Positions 34,354-47,336 of a DNA stretch of 64,000 bases are shown piece by piece. The position numbers and the translations under genes are program-made. This DNA is from Hyphodiscus hymeniophilus (lineage: Eukaryota > Ascomycota > Leotiomycetes > Helotiales > Hyphodiscaceae). Each line of letters begins with the position of its first letter. Position 1 is the stretch's first letter. The stretch spans positions 310,001 through 374,000 of the forward strand of contig VNKQ01000017.1 in assembly GCA_016508695.1 (NCBI GenBank), in the 5' to 3' direction. The notes under the pieces are model-generated. The model saw only the letters and a program-made list of their open reading frames with translations. It had not been told where the DNA came from and made no database searches.

Positions 34354-36682
34354 ATGCCGCCATCGATGCCTCCGCCTGCGCTGAAGCGCAATGCAGAAGC
34401 TGGTTTACAAATTGATCCACCAAGCAATAACACAGATTCCCAATCATCATCCAAGCGTGTTTGTATTGGGAATGCCTGTGAGGCGTGTCGGAGACGGAAA
34501 TCTAGGGTGAGCTTTGATGCAGTCCTGACTCCTGATCAGCTGAGATTGTCTTGACCAGCTACGAGCTTGCAATGACTGACACGTATGCCACAGTGCGATG
34601 GTGAGAAGCCGTTATGTCACTCTTGCAGCTCTGTGTACAAAACTGATTGCAATTACGATCTCGACAATGATAATCGCCGCAAAGGTGCTTTGAGGAAAGA
34701 AATTCGCAACCTCGAAACGCAGGGAGACTACTATTCTGTCATCATGGAAGGCATTTTAAAGAGTTCAGACGATGTTTCAAATGAGATTGTCCATGTTCTT
34801 CGAGCCAACCCCAACAAGCCACTAGAGTCAATGGCAGGCATCGTCACAAACATCAGCCTGGGCTATCGAAGTGACCCAACTCTGAAAGGGGGAGAGCGTG
34901 CTGACCCCACCTTGATCATGAACAGCTTCAAAGGGAGGTGTCGAAACTCGAATTCGAATTGGTATTCATCAGCGCTTGCAGTCGATCACAATCAGCCCTG
35001 GACTACCGTGACATCTAACGAGGAGTTCATTAGACACCTCCTACGGTTATACTTTACTTGGGCACACCCCTTCTATTTCTTGTTCTCAGAAGAAACCTTC
35101 TGGCACGGCTTTGAAAGAAATAAGTTGAAATATTGCAGTCCGATTCTGCTCAATGCTGTATTGTCTCTGGCTTGCAACTTCACCGATCGACCAGAGGCTC
35201 GCTCAACTCCAAATGATGCTGCCACTGTCGGTGACCATTTCTTCGCTGAAGCAACCAGATTACTAGCCAATGATGGCCGATACTGTCTGACAACTGTTCA
35301 AGCTCTTGGCATCATGTCTATTCGACAAGCAATGAACGGCGATGACAAAAGTAGCTGGAGCTATCTCCGTCAAATGATGGATATGGCGCTTGAATTGGGC
35401 CTGAACATGCCATGCGATGATCTGAATAGTGAGCCAATCTCACCAACGGAAGCTGAGACTCGTAGAATTACCCTTTGGGGATGTCATGTGTTGGAAACTT
35501 CCTGGGTGATGTCTGCCGGTCGTGCCTCTTCTCTTCCGCGAACGGAAATTCGCCTAGAGAAAATAATTCCGCGAGATTGTTTGGACAAAGTGCTTTGGAA
35601 GCCCTTCAACGATAGGAATGACACGGCGTACTTGTCGCAGTTCGAGCAACCTGGTCTCAAATACAGCATGCTTCTTCATCTGAGCCATCTATCAGAGATC
35701 GCGAACGACATGGTTCAGACTTCATACGAGTCAAATAAATTAGGTCATAAGTTGCGTGGATACCATCAACGATTTCAGCAATGGCACGGGAATCTCCCTG
35801 AGGGGCTCACACTGAAAAGCCAAGGGCATAACTTACCTCACGTGCTCACTCTTCAGTAAGTCCACAAATACCACGAAGAACCAGAAGACCACTGATAGAT
35901 TGCCCAGTATCTACTATCACAACTGTCTTTGTCGCCTATTTCTTCCCTTTGTGCGAGACTCTTTCAAAGAAGGCGCCCAATATCCTCGTCAAATCTGCAC
36001 TGAAGAGGCCACTTCTGTGTTACAACTGATGAAGTTATACTCCACCACGTATGGGCTGAGACGAGGCTTCTTCATCAGTACCCACTGTATCACAACTGCA
36101 GCCCTCGTCTTTCTTCTTAAAATGTCACTAGAACCAAAGCTTATTACCGCCATTCGAGCTGGAGAATCTCTGCTCGAGGCCGTCACGATCTTGCGCGAAA
36201 TGCATACAGCTTTCCCCATCGTTACACAACAACTAGAAGGGATCCAAGGACTAGTAAAACAATGGGGCGTCATCAACCTTCCAGACAAACTTCGCCAAGC
36301 CTTGGCCTTAGCAGATGACCCATTACCAATCTCTGGCAGAGATAATTTTTTGTGTCCTCCACAGATGTCGACAACGCCTTCGACTACCAGCACTATTGAG
36401 ACGTATTCATCATCACCTCAAGAGCTCAACAGTAGTTCCAATCGCGTCCACAGCCCCAAGACTGTTGGAGTCATGAATGCTGAATCTCAATTCCCGCCCT
36501 GGGCGCCAATTTCCGAGAACATCCGTGGGATGCACATGCTGGAGCAGAATCCTGACGATATGTTCCCTCCTTCTCAATTTGAGATGGAGATGGAGATAAG
36601 GGATTTAGACGATTTTGGTATGTCATTTCGTTCACATAATGCCTGTCTCTCACTTCATGATCAACTTCGGCTACGAACTTAG
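34354..36682 (+). CDS. Zn2Cys6 fungal-specific transcription factor
   Basis: Nuclear regulator of about 729 residues in three exons: 34354-34506, 34594-35855 and 35908-36682. The zinc cluster is split by the first intron after RRRKSR and reads CEACRRRKSRCDGEKP, with spacing C-x2-C-x6-C-x6-C-x2-C-x7-C. The central fungal transcription-factor domain shows FTWAHPFYFLFSEETFW, LGIMSIRQAMNGDDKSSWSY, MALELGLNMPCDDL and LWGCHVLETSWVMSAGR. The C-terminal half is Ser/Thr/Pro-rich. The exact stop is uncertain, because a donor-like GTATGT at about 36619 could begin another intron. It is transcribed away from the zinc-less MDR gene. Confidence 0.9.
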
Positions 36683-37248
36683 TGAGAAGTCTCAATTAGA
36701 TCTAAAATATCGACTCCACACCAAGCCCACCATTGTTTTTTCTCAAATCAAATCGCTGACTCGATGTGAAGGATCTGGCTCAATGGTTTGAGCAAAAGAA
36801 AAGATCTGCTTTATCAGATACGTATTGAAGGAAGAACCCTACTGGAGAGAAAACCAGAGACTTGATTCTTGAAGACTTAGGTTATCACGGCGTGGTGGCG
36901 AAAGGTCTTAATATCGAAGCTAGAGTTGAGTGTGCCTGAACCTTGTAACTTTGTATGCTTATTGTACCTAATCCAATTATCCCATTAATGTACCATTGTC
37001 CGAGTCATGCCACCAGCGGCGAGAACCTCATTATCGACGTTTGTATCCGGAGAGGGCCATGCCCAACCCAATCCAGCCTGTATTCCCAAAAATCCTATAT
37101 CCCAAAACCCAAAGTTTCCAGAACCAAGGTAATGTCCAAAATGCGTACACGTATGCGACTAGGGATAGTTCCTGAATTTCAATTTATGTCAGCATCTGAG
37201 CCTCCTAAAGTTTCCAGATTTGCAAAATCTTACATTTTTAACTTTGTT
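36683..37248. other. Spacer between convergent genes
   Basis: 3' flanks of the Zn2Cys6 gene and of the minus-strand unassigned gene. No feature identified. Confidence 0.5.
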
Positions 37249-38759
37249 TCATTTTTTAAACATCTCATCCGTGGATGAGGAGGCGTTTCCATAGGGGTTG
37301 CTCGGTCTTGTGCCCGGGCTCATGCTTCCTGGCTCCGGAAGTCGGGGTCCAGGTGCCGAGTATGTAGCAGGCTCCGAGGGGGAAGGGAAGAGTGATCTTC
37401 GTGGAGGAACTGAGTATGTCGAAGCTTCTAATCTGAAATCGGAACGACCAGGAGTGAAGCTTCTCGCATCCGGGTTAAAGGACCGAAGTGGGGTCATTGA
37501 TTGCCCATTCGCACTCCCTCCTGGTGCTATACTCAAGTTACTGTTTTAAAATCAGTTTAAATTTCAGTTATACTGGGCAAGAGACTTCCCTTAGACGGTT
37601 CGATAAATTTCTGTTGCTTGGGGAATCGTTGGTAGTCCGGTTACTTGTGCCAATACTTCCAGATCTGCCCTCTGGTCTTTGGAAGTTATTTGAGGCCGCG
37701 AACCCAGCTCGATTGCTGGCATCAAAGCTACCAAACCTTCCGACTTCGCCTCCAGGGCTTTGAACCTGCCTTCCCATCACTGTGGGTAGCATTCTCTCTG
37801 GCTCTCTTCGTTCTGGCGCAAGTTTCTGCGCTTCCTCGTATTCCTTGATTTTAACTTTTAACTGGTCGAGCGACTCGTACGGTCGTTCCTGCTCCCTCAA
37901 CTCTCTCATCAGAAGGCTATAGCTTTCAGGGCTCAGGCGAACATCCCAACAGTTTGGATTCCTATGTCCAAAAGCTCGAAGGAATGCGAGTGGAACGACA
38001 TAAAGTCCTTCCAAAGCCACATATGACTGCTTCGATAGGTTCACACCAGTGGTGAAAAGGAAGTCGAAGTTACCCTGAGATGCTGCTTGGCTATACTTGT
38101 GAAATATTGGGATGGAGTTGGCATATTTGATCAAGTAATTGTACCTTGGTTGCAGAGTGTCGTAGAGCCGCCTATGCTCCACGTACTGTTCGAGAGCCAG
38201 GTTGTTGAAAGTCGTAATCTGATAGAGTTAGTACAACTCACATATGTGTAAAGAAAGCTCTTACCCCAGCAATTGTTACAAAGACTTCACCGCTTGTGTC
38301 CTTCTCGTATCCAAGAATAACACAAGGATGACCCACACCAAGTTCCCGCATCGGAGCGTCTCTCAGTCGTCCCATTCTGTTGGTTGACCACTGACGGAGC
38401 GCACCACTAACACATACGTCCCTATCTTTAAGTTGGACAATACCCCCGACAGCAAGTGCATGGCCCAGTAGATCCGGGTCGATAAAGACGCGGCCCTCGC
38501 GAGCATCTGAAGATCTTCGGCCCCGACGACCTGAGAACGATCCCCGTGTATAAGAAGCTCTGCGAGGGCTTTGTTGGTGAGGCTGAGGGGGGTAGCTCAC
38601 TCCTCTTTGATTTGAACTATGGCCCTCATTCCAATATGAGGGTTGTACTGCCGTCGGTGGGGAAGCGGAAGCAGGCGGGGACGTGGCAGCGGCTGCTGTC
38701 GAGGAGCTTGTGGAGGAGGGACGTCTCTCAGGTCTCAGGTCGTTGCTTTCTCCAGCCAT
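37249..38759 (-). CDS. Unassigned protein with low-complexity ends
   Basis: I do not recognise this gene. Exon 1 is 38759-38265 and exon 2 begins at 38218 (junction VFVTIAG-ITTFNNLALEQYVEH, phase kept). The N-terminal 85 residues are Ser/Ala/Pro-rich. A compact region follows (VFIDPDLLGHALAVGGIVQL, CVSGALRQWSTN, HPCVILGYEKD), then a helical middle (LQPRYNYLIKYANSIPIFHKY, YVVPLAFLRAFGHRNPNCWD) and a coiled-coil-like charged segment. Exon 2 stays open to 37568. A further open stretch, rich in Ser/Pro/Gly (37249-37550), is compositionally similar and is probably a third exon, but I could not find a donor and acceptor that keep phase. It may alternatively end at 37568. Confidence 0.7.
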
Positions 38760-41140
38760 ATCTATTCCAGCAGACCATTAGGTAGAATTGTAAAGACATG
38801 TAGCTATGTGTAGCTAAGTTCAGTTGCAAAATTCTGTTGTTGTTTATCTTTGTTACAATGTTACTTGTGGAGGGAGGTTTGAAGTAAACAGTCAACGAGC
38901 CGAGCGCGAACTAGAAGGCACTCGCGTCCCCAAAGTACAAGCGAGCAGTTGATAAGTCTCGAGTGAATTAGCTCCCATGCTATTGTAAGGGAACAGAGAT
39001 CAGCTTTTGAAGATGGTGAGAAGTGTTTTCCTGTATTTAGTCATTTGTCTTATATACCAGAACATCGTCATGCACAGGGGAACTTTCTTGAAAATAGAGG
39101 CCTCTTTTTATAATCACTAGTTATTAACTCCGCATGTAACTCATCCTCTTTCCATAAAACAACTGTGAAGGAGAAAATCTTCTCATATCTGTGCAGTGAC
39201 ACTTGGAGCCGATCTACCCTTTATCATACGTTGCAAGTATGCCACTGCGTCATTACATGTCATTGTTTTACAATGAAAGCCACTTTCTTGTCCCTTCTGA
39301 ATATTATTCCAGCAGATATCTCGACTTCGTCATATAGTTGGTGCTCAGGAGACTGGAAAAGCTATTGAGGCATGGTCGAACAAAAATGGGGTACAATGGG
39401 AATATAATGTGGTTGAGCTTGTAGGACTAGTATTATGGTTTACATCAATTCGGCTGCGATGATGGCTCCGAAGTATGGGAGAGAGGCAGGAGATTCTGTT
39501 ATATAGGCCAGTATTTAGTTTGTGCTTGCCACAGGGGAGGTTAGATATGTGATTGCTACTGGACGGATATTATTTTTATTTGTCCATTTGCTCGTTTGGC
39601 TATCAAAAGGCCAAGGCTGATCAGTGTCTGGATGCTGTGAGAACTGGAATAGTGTTTAGCAAAAGCAGCCACTTGTCGTTTTTGTGCTGGGATGGGAGCA
39701 TCATGAGCGTGAGTATTTGGTCTCAATTTGAGGTTCGCCGAGTTTTGCTATGACATCTCCGTTCCGTAACTTTCCATTAGTTTCGAAGACACAAAGATGC
39801 TTTTAGATTTGAAAACGCTACTGAGCAGTGTCTATGTCGCTCACCAGGACTGGATATCTGGGCTTATCATATCGCATTTCCGCATCGTTTAGCATTGCAA
39901 AATGAGTTTGGATAGTTTGTTAAGATCAGCCCAGCCTTCTAGGGCTCCTTTAAACGAACTAAAAAATTTCTAAACTAGACCAGATTCATATAAGTTACTA
40001 ACAATCATACATACGCCAAGCAAGAAAAGAAGGTAAAAGCTTGTAGCCGCTAATTGCTTGCTTAAAGTCTAAATAATATTAATTATTTTTAGTTTACCAA
40101 ATTTCGGCTAGACTTAACCTTTGGATTGAATCTGGAAAAATTATTACTAAGCTAGCATTTCATAAGCCATTTTGTACTTTATTGTTTTAGCTTTTCGTTA
40201 GTAATACTACATTTCGCTTCCAGGTTGTTTCGGATCGTCAGCTCGCTTAGGTCGAAAGGAGAATCCAATGTAAGTAAGCGAGCGCGCGATTAATAAGAGA
40301 CCATGACTAGAGTGAGTAGAACACTCTCAAAACGAAAAAATGCAGAAAAGATCTCCTCGTCTACCTCAACTCCTAATTGCTACAAGACCCTCATCCCGGC
40401 GAGTACTCTCACCGTTCTCACACCAAAGATGCGAGAAGCCTTACCAACACCAGCATAGGTATTGGCTGCGGTAAAAGATTCCCTAGTATAAAAGGATGTC
40501 AAAGCCTCTTGCATCACTTTAATTACAGTAATCCAGTCTTATACGGCTTCGCCGCATCCATACGAGTAAACGACGATATAAGTGGGCTACGGACTACTAC
40601 TTGAAGAGGTCCCTTTTTTGTCTGTTTGCAGTACCCATAAGGTTGCCGCATAATACCTATCACATCCAACCGCATCCTTGCGAATAACGCTTCATGCCTA
40701 GCCGACTGGCGTCTTCGAAGCAGCTATGCGTCGCGGTTTTCTTGTGCAACCCTCCTTTGTTGTGGCCTATCGAACCACACTGCTTGGTGGAAGACGCGGC
40801 TTACCATACTCGGCGACATACAGTACAAGCGTCTAATGTTTCGTCGTCACGTAGTGCAATTCATGCACCAGGACTAGGAAAGCTGCTATGACAGAAGTTG
40901 AAAGCGCGTAAGTAGCACACTTACCTAATATGTGTTTCAATAGTGTTGTTCGATTAAATTATTTCATTTCTGTGGTTGGTCGAGTTGTTGCATGTACATT
41001 GACGAGTGGGCGTTTATGAAGTTAGCTGTCAGCCCCCACCTGTCCTCTTTTACGACTTCTGATTCAGCCTTTCTTCGTCAACCTTTTTGTTTAGAAAGCT
41101 ATAGTCGACTCAAACCATACAAAGCACAAGCTTCAAAGTA
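38760..41140. other. 2.4-kb gene-free interval with AT-rich block
   Basis: No supported gene. 39955-40215 is strikingly AT-rich (for example AATATTAATTATTTTTAG near 40075), unlike the genic sequence around it. The interval separates the unassigned gene from the decayed helicase gene and may mark an old insertion or heterochromatic patch, but no transposon coding remnant was recognised. Confidence 0.5.
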
Positions 41141-44100
41141 ATGGCAACACTAGGAGAGGGATGGCGAGGCTCAAATTTCGGAAGTGAAATGCATGAAAGA
41201 GAAAGGGATGAACAGGGTGCAGGCAGAGGATGGAGAAGAGGCGGTAGCAGAGGAGAAAGAGGCAGCAGAGGGAGGAGATGGAATAGAGGAGAGAGAGGAG
41301 GAAGGGGTGGTACTATGCAACGCGGCGGTATACGACTCTGTCGATTCATCGAGCAAGGAGATCATTGTCGATCTAGAGACAATTGTGCTTATTCTCACGA
41401 TACATCGAACTATAACAAACGAAGAGTGCAAAACACGCCCGAGCAACAAAAGGAGAGAGAGGATTACAGCTCATGGAAAAGACTCGTCAAGAAACCTCCC
41501 ATGGCCAGTGATACCAGAACGATTGAGCTCTTATGGAATGGTGCTCTCACCATTTTGAACGAAGGGGATCGAGACTGGAAACAGATGGTCCCGCGAGACC
41601 TTGATGACGATGAAAACTACTCCTCAGCATGGTATCACACACCGGTGGATACGCTAACTTTGTTGCACTAGCACATCCATTTCTTTTGGTTATCACACAT
41701 CCAGCCATGCTAGACTGTTTGTCTGTGGACACCTTCGTTAGAGGCTTGTATCTCTTCATTAGTAGCAGCAATGGGACCAGAGCGGTTCCCTTCTTCCAAC
41801 GCCTATACACCAATTTGGCCGAAGTATACTTCGAGTCTAATGTCACGATAACATTAGTGGAAACCACGCTTATTGCGATCCTCATTTCGTTACGAGAGAT
41901 TGTGAAGAGAGAGCAACGAGCTGCCTTCAACGAAGAACTTCCAGACCTCATCAATTCGTTACAGGAAGTTGCAGAAGCAATGGGAATAGATGAAACTTCT
42001 ACTGCGTTCCAGGTAATCGTCAATCGAAGCAGTGACATCCGGGCTATTATAGCACGTGCGAATAGCCTACTTGCAGACGTAGAGACGCCGAATGTCGAAG
42101 GGGTTTCAACTACGGTGGTCAAGTCGACATATCCTCACATATCAACGTACCAGGAGGACATCACAATAACGACAATAAGGATATCACAAAGATTAAAATT
42201 ATTCCGACAAAAGATGAGATTCGAAGCGATCATCCAGAATTTCTGCCGAGTACTAGTTTCGATCAACCTTATTTTCTCGAAGACCCTGTAGCACGTCACC
42301 TAGATACACAATTCCGCCTGCTTCGTCATGACATCTTCGGGGAGTTATAGGACGCTCTCGGGGTTTTATTAAAGACCATCACTAATAATCCGACTTCACT
42401 CGATAAGTCGAAACTTAGCCTTGGAGATATTCGAGCGTACCCTTATCTTAAGGCACATATTGGGTATGTCTCTTTTAACAGGAACCGAGGTATCGAAGCG
42501 CATGTATCATTCACTCAAGTTGACGTACTCCGGAAGAAGTCTAGGCTTGAAAGATGCAAGTGGTAGGAAGAATCCAAACGCCTCGAAGAGGGTTTATTAA
42601 TGTGCTTTGTCTTCTTCATTAATAACAAGAATCATCTCTTGTTTCTCACAGTCAGCGAGAAACGCACCGATCACAAAGCTCCTTACAGCCTTAGTTCTCA
42701 CGAGCATATTGCAACTATTATCACTAAACTTGGCACCCAGAGTCAGGAAGACCTGGAGTTATTAATTGAAGCGAGCTACTAGGGTGTACGAGTATCCTGC
42801 TTGCCACCTTTCTTCCTATTTTGAAGAACCTCCAGAATATACATCGCTTTGACGGCCTACCATTTCGTCAATAGATTCTGCCAGAACGTCATATATCCGC
42901 AAAACCTCCCGATATTCCTCCACCGCTCTACGCTCGTGGTAAGGGTGTTCTATTCGCGTTAAATACCATCTTGAAAGAAGGTGGTGACCAGCTCTCTCTT
43001 AGTCCTGGAGTCTCCATCGACGATGCTTCTAACGTCGACGAGCTTAAGGTACGAACATCTCTTGACTATGGGTAGTGCCTAGCACTTATCGCGGCTCTAA
43101 CTCGGGAGTTTGCTTTTATTCAGGGCCCGCCAGGGACGGGGAAGTCGTACCCTGGTGTCAAATTGATGAGTATTCTCTTAGCTTGCAAGGATAAGGCAGA
43201 TGTAGGACCCGTGATTGTCGTGTAAGCTCACGGGGATATCTTGAAAAGTCAGTGACTAACTTTGTGCAGGTGCTATACAAATCACGCTTTGGATTAGTTC
43301 CTGGAGCATCTCATCGAGATCGGCATCGAGAAGCTTATACGGATTGGCGGTCAAAGCAAGTCAAAGATTCTAGAGGGGAAAAATCTTCGCATTGTGTCTA
43401 AATACGAGACGAAAACTAGAACTAAAGGTTTTCTAGTCGCCAAATCCTACGAGCAGCTCGAGAATACAGAAAAGCACATTACCAAAGTCCTGGGCTCGTT
43501 GCATGCTACACAAAGGAAACCTGACTGGGCGAACTTTAGATCTCATCTAGAGCAGAGGTATCCGCGTATCTTCTCACAATTCTCCCAATTCGACGTCGAG
43601 AGGTATGAGACAGTGGGTAAAGAACCTTTCGAAATCTGGAACCAAGGGAGGAAAGGCAGATCGCATGAAGAACGTGATACTTTGGAGGAGACTACTATCA
43701 CATCTCAACAGCTTATCCGTAATGCGACCCAGGATGTCTATAGTCTTTCGGCAATTGAAAGGCGCCGGCTAGTGGAGCTATGGGTACAAGAGATCCACGA
43801 AAATAAGACCAACGAGCTGTTCGAGCTCGTAAAAGACAGCCGCAAAATGAATGAAGAGATAGAAGGCATACATGACGAAGTGGACAGAAGAGCTCTTCAA
43901 TCGGCGGATGTCATTAGAGTTACCACGACAGGGCTAGCCAAGAGAATATCGGTTCTCCAACGAGTACGCTCCAAAGTTATCATTTGTGAAGAAGTTGGAA
44001 AAGTCATGGAGCCCCATATGATTTCAGCCCTGCTCCCTAGTGTCGAGCATTTTACTCAGATTGGAGACCACTAGCAACTACGTTTCACAAATCAACAACC

Positions 44101-47100
44101 ACAGGCTATCACTTGAAAGCAGAAAAGGGATTCCTTATCAATTTGACCGCAGCCAATTTGAACGACTTTCTGTAAGAGAGCCAGGAAGACCTCTGTTCCC
44201 TATAGCCCAGTTAAACGTTCAACGGCGAATGCGCCCCGAGATCTCAACTTTGATTCGAACAACCATCTACCCGCGCTTGATTAATCACGAGACAATAAAG
44301 AAATTGGCCGGCGTAATAGGAATGAGGAAAAATGTTTTTTTGGGCTTAATCATAAGAATACGGAGGAAATGCCCAATGCGATCGACATCAAAAGTCGCGA
44401 AGTAACGACTGGGAGATTAATATAACACATACGCTCGTTCGCCATATCATTCGGCAAGGTGTATATAACAGCAGCAATATTACAGTCTTAACACCATACA
44501 CTGGGCAGCTTCAAAGGTTAAGAACAAAGATGCGGAGCGATTTTGAGATTGTCCTAAGTGATCGAGATGAAGAAATACTTGCAAAAGATAGACTCGAAGA
44601 ATATGCAGCTACCGTCGAAAGGGACGAGATAACTGCAAACAAATCAAAGGTTTTAAAAAAGAAGCAGCTAAGTGATTTTCTTCGCGTTTCAACCGTGGAT
44701 AATTTTCAAGGAGAAGAAAGTCGGATCATAATTGTCTCGCTCGTGCGAAGTAATATAGATAGGAAAGTGGGCTTCCTGAAGACGACAAACCGGATCAATG
44801 TCCTACTCAGCCGGGCTCAAAATGGGATGTATCTGATTAGTAACACCGATACTTATTCGAACATACCAACGTGGTCGCAGGTAATCAACATGCCAGAGGC
44901 AACTGACTCAATTGGGAACGCATTTGGTCTTTGTTGCCCACGACACATGGATATAGTGATGCAAGCCTCAGAGCCACTCGACTTTGAAAAAGTCAGCCCT
45001 GAAGGTGGATGTCAATTACCTTGCGATCGACGTCTTCTTGATTGCGGTCACAAGTGTCTAGCCCGATGTCATTCTGATAGCATGCATGGCATTTTCAAAT
45101 GTCCTCACCCCTGTCAACGTCTTCACACCCCTTGCAACCACAGTTGTCAGAAGCAGACTTGTGGGGAAGATTATGGTTCTTATATAGTGAAATTGGACCA
45201 TGTGCAACTTCCATGCAACCATTTCAAGGATACCGTTCCATGCCACTCAGCGCAAGACACTAGCACCATCAAATGTAACGTCCTTGTTCAGAAGCAAGTT
45301 CCGGGTTGTAAACACACTGTGGATGTCCCATATTTCCGAGATGTCACCGCTCTATCTTTCAGGTGCCCTACGGCCTGTGGGGTAAACCTAGATTATAGTC
45401 ATCGCTGTCCAGGTAACTGCGGAAAGTGTAATATCAAGGATGTCGATCAGCATCCCACTGTCATTCATCAGAAATATACTAAGATCTGCGGGAGGCGCTT
45501 CAGCACTTGCAATCACACATGTAGAAGCCCATGCCATGATGGCACGGATTGTGGGCTTTGTTTTGCTCCCTGCGAGGTATGGAACAATCTATTTTCAACT
45601 TCGTAGCGACAGAAGGATGTCTTTAGATATGTGAGAAGTTATAAAGAAGTTCCGATCTATTTTTGCACCAAAATCAGAACCATATACTTACATATACAGG
45701 TCCAATGTTCGCACTCTCGATGCACTTCCAGCTGTCACCAATCTTGTGCACCGTGCGTGGAGAGCTGCACCTGGTCCTGCGAGCACAAGGGAGCATGCGA
45801 AATGCCATGCGCAGGGCCTTGCAATCGTCTACCGTGCAACCAACGCTGCTCTAAGACTCTCTCTTGTGGCCACCAATGTCCAGGAATTTGTAGTGAAGTA
45901 TATGGGGAAGGTTATTGCCACCAATGTTCTAATAAAGTCGAGGCTCGCGTCGACTTCCTCGAGATGAAATCATATAGCGAAGTCGACGTTGATGAGACTC
46001 TTGTAGTTGTTCTCGGCTGTGGCCACTTCTTTACTGCAGAATCTCTTGATGGCCATTTGGGTATGTCGGAAGTTTATGAAGTTGATGGGTATGGAGAGTT
46101 CACAGGACTTAAAGATGTGTCTGGAGCTTTGGCTCAATTAGTACCTTGCTGTCCTGACTGCAAATGTCCGGTCAGACAGTTCGCTACACAGAGATACAAT
46201 AGGGTCATTAACAGGGCTGTCATCGATGAGATGTCCAAACGGTTCCTCACAACTGGACGGGATGACCTTCGAGCGTTAGAGCTGCGGATTGTCGAACTTC
46301 AACGAGGTCTTGGGGTAAGTCGAGAGAAGCTTGTGCAATCAATCCACCAAGCAAAAGCAACTATCAATTCCGGCCTCAGTCAAGCGAAAATATCGGAATT
46401 TGCCGGAGTTCTTAAAGAACGGCATGCGGAATCTAGAATGCTCGAGGTTGCCATCAAATCGTTCTGCAATAGTGTGGCTGATAAACATCAGCCAGCACAA
46501 AAGCTCCACGACGCTATGATCCACGCTGCCAGAAAGACCGCTGCCGCTGCTTCAGCCATCGACGTGCTTATTTCCAATCTGACTGTGCTCGACGTCGTAC
46601 CAGCTCTAGCACGCGAACGTCGAATTACTATGGGTGGCAGATCGGTTCAGATAAAGACCGAGTTTTCCATCCTCCAAGACAAATTCATCATCGCTCAAGC
46701 ATTGAAGTCAGCATCCATTAACTCTTCAGTCAAGATGCCTGGGGGAGCTCCTGATCTACTTGCGATACCATTTTTCAAGAGTTGCAAGAATTTTATTGAC
46801 TAATGCAAAATTGAGAGCCTGCCGAAACTGGCTGTCGAAGCGTCGCTTTTCTATGCAAGTATTGCGCGCTCATTCGAGACTTTCTGTCACTCTTGTAAAA
46901 CGAGCCTTGATAAGGCCGCAATCCGTTTGGAGCTGGCTAAGGACTTGTTGGAGGATGCTCGAGAAGTCTGCAAGCAGCCATTTCAAAATGCTGAAAGCTT
47001 AGGCATTGCAATCGATGACTCGATACGCTTGATGAAGAAACAATGGTATGAAGAAGTCACAGCAGAGGAGATTAACGCCATCAAGGCTGCGATGGTTAGT

Positions 47101-47336
47101 GGTTCTCAAGGCATCGCGAGTCATTCAGGTCATTGGTATAATTGCGAGAATGGACATCCAGTAAGAGTGTGTTGAATTGAGACGTTTGAAAAACTGCTAA
47201 AATTGGCCAGTTTGCAATTGGTGATTGTGGGATGCCAATGGAGCTGGCTCGCTGTCCAGAATGCGGGGCAAGTGTTGGTGGACGAAACCACACCGCAGTC
47301 AGCGGGGTGACCCGTGCCATGAACATGGAAATCTAG
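41141..47336 (+). pseudogene. Decayed NFX1/ZNFX1-type zinc-finger helicase gene
   Basis: The parts match, in order, a large NFX1-type zinc-finger superfamily 1 helicase (RNA-silencing/RNA-binding class): an RG-rich N-terminus; a CCCH finger C-x8-C-x5-C-x3-H (about 41340-41400); Walker A GPPGTGKSY at 43124-43150; CYTNHALD; a Walker B-like IICEEVGKVMEPH near 43980; RRMRPEIS; TPYTGQLQ; TVDNFQGEE; NRINVLLSRAQ; a long array of NFX1-type cysteine fingers (44930-45900); and a C-terminal RZ-type finger GHWYNCENGHP...GDCGMPMELARCPECG, ending at 47336. The frame changes near 41620, 42155, 42795, 44085, 44335 and 44400. In-frame stops are TAG at 42348, 42564, 42780, 42872, 43073, 43295 and 44072, and TAA at 46801. 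Normal introns remain visible (about 43221-43269, 45576-45700 and 47161-47211). From 44400 to 46800 it is essentially open. Confidence 0.85.

Noticed and set aside
41171..41449. Frames opposite and alternative to the RG-rich start of the helicase relic
   Set aside because: Purine-rich low-complexity DNA keeps several frames open; only one leads into the CCCH finger.
41629..41671. 40-bp intron at 41629-41668 explaining the first frame change in the helicase gene
   Set aside because: GT and AG ends and a branch-like GCTAAC exist, but joining the exons does not keep the phase needed for the following conserved segment.
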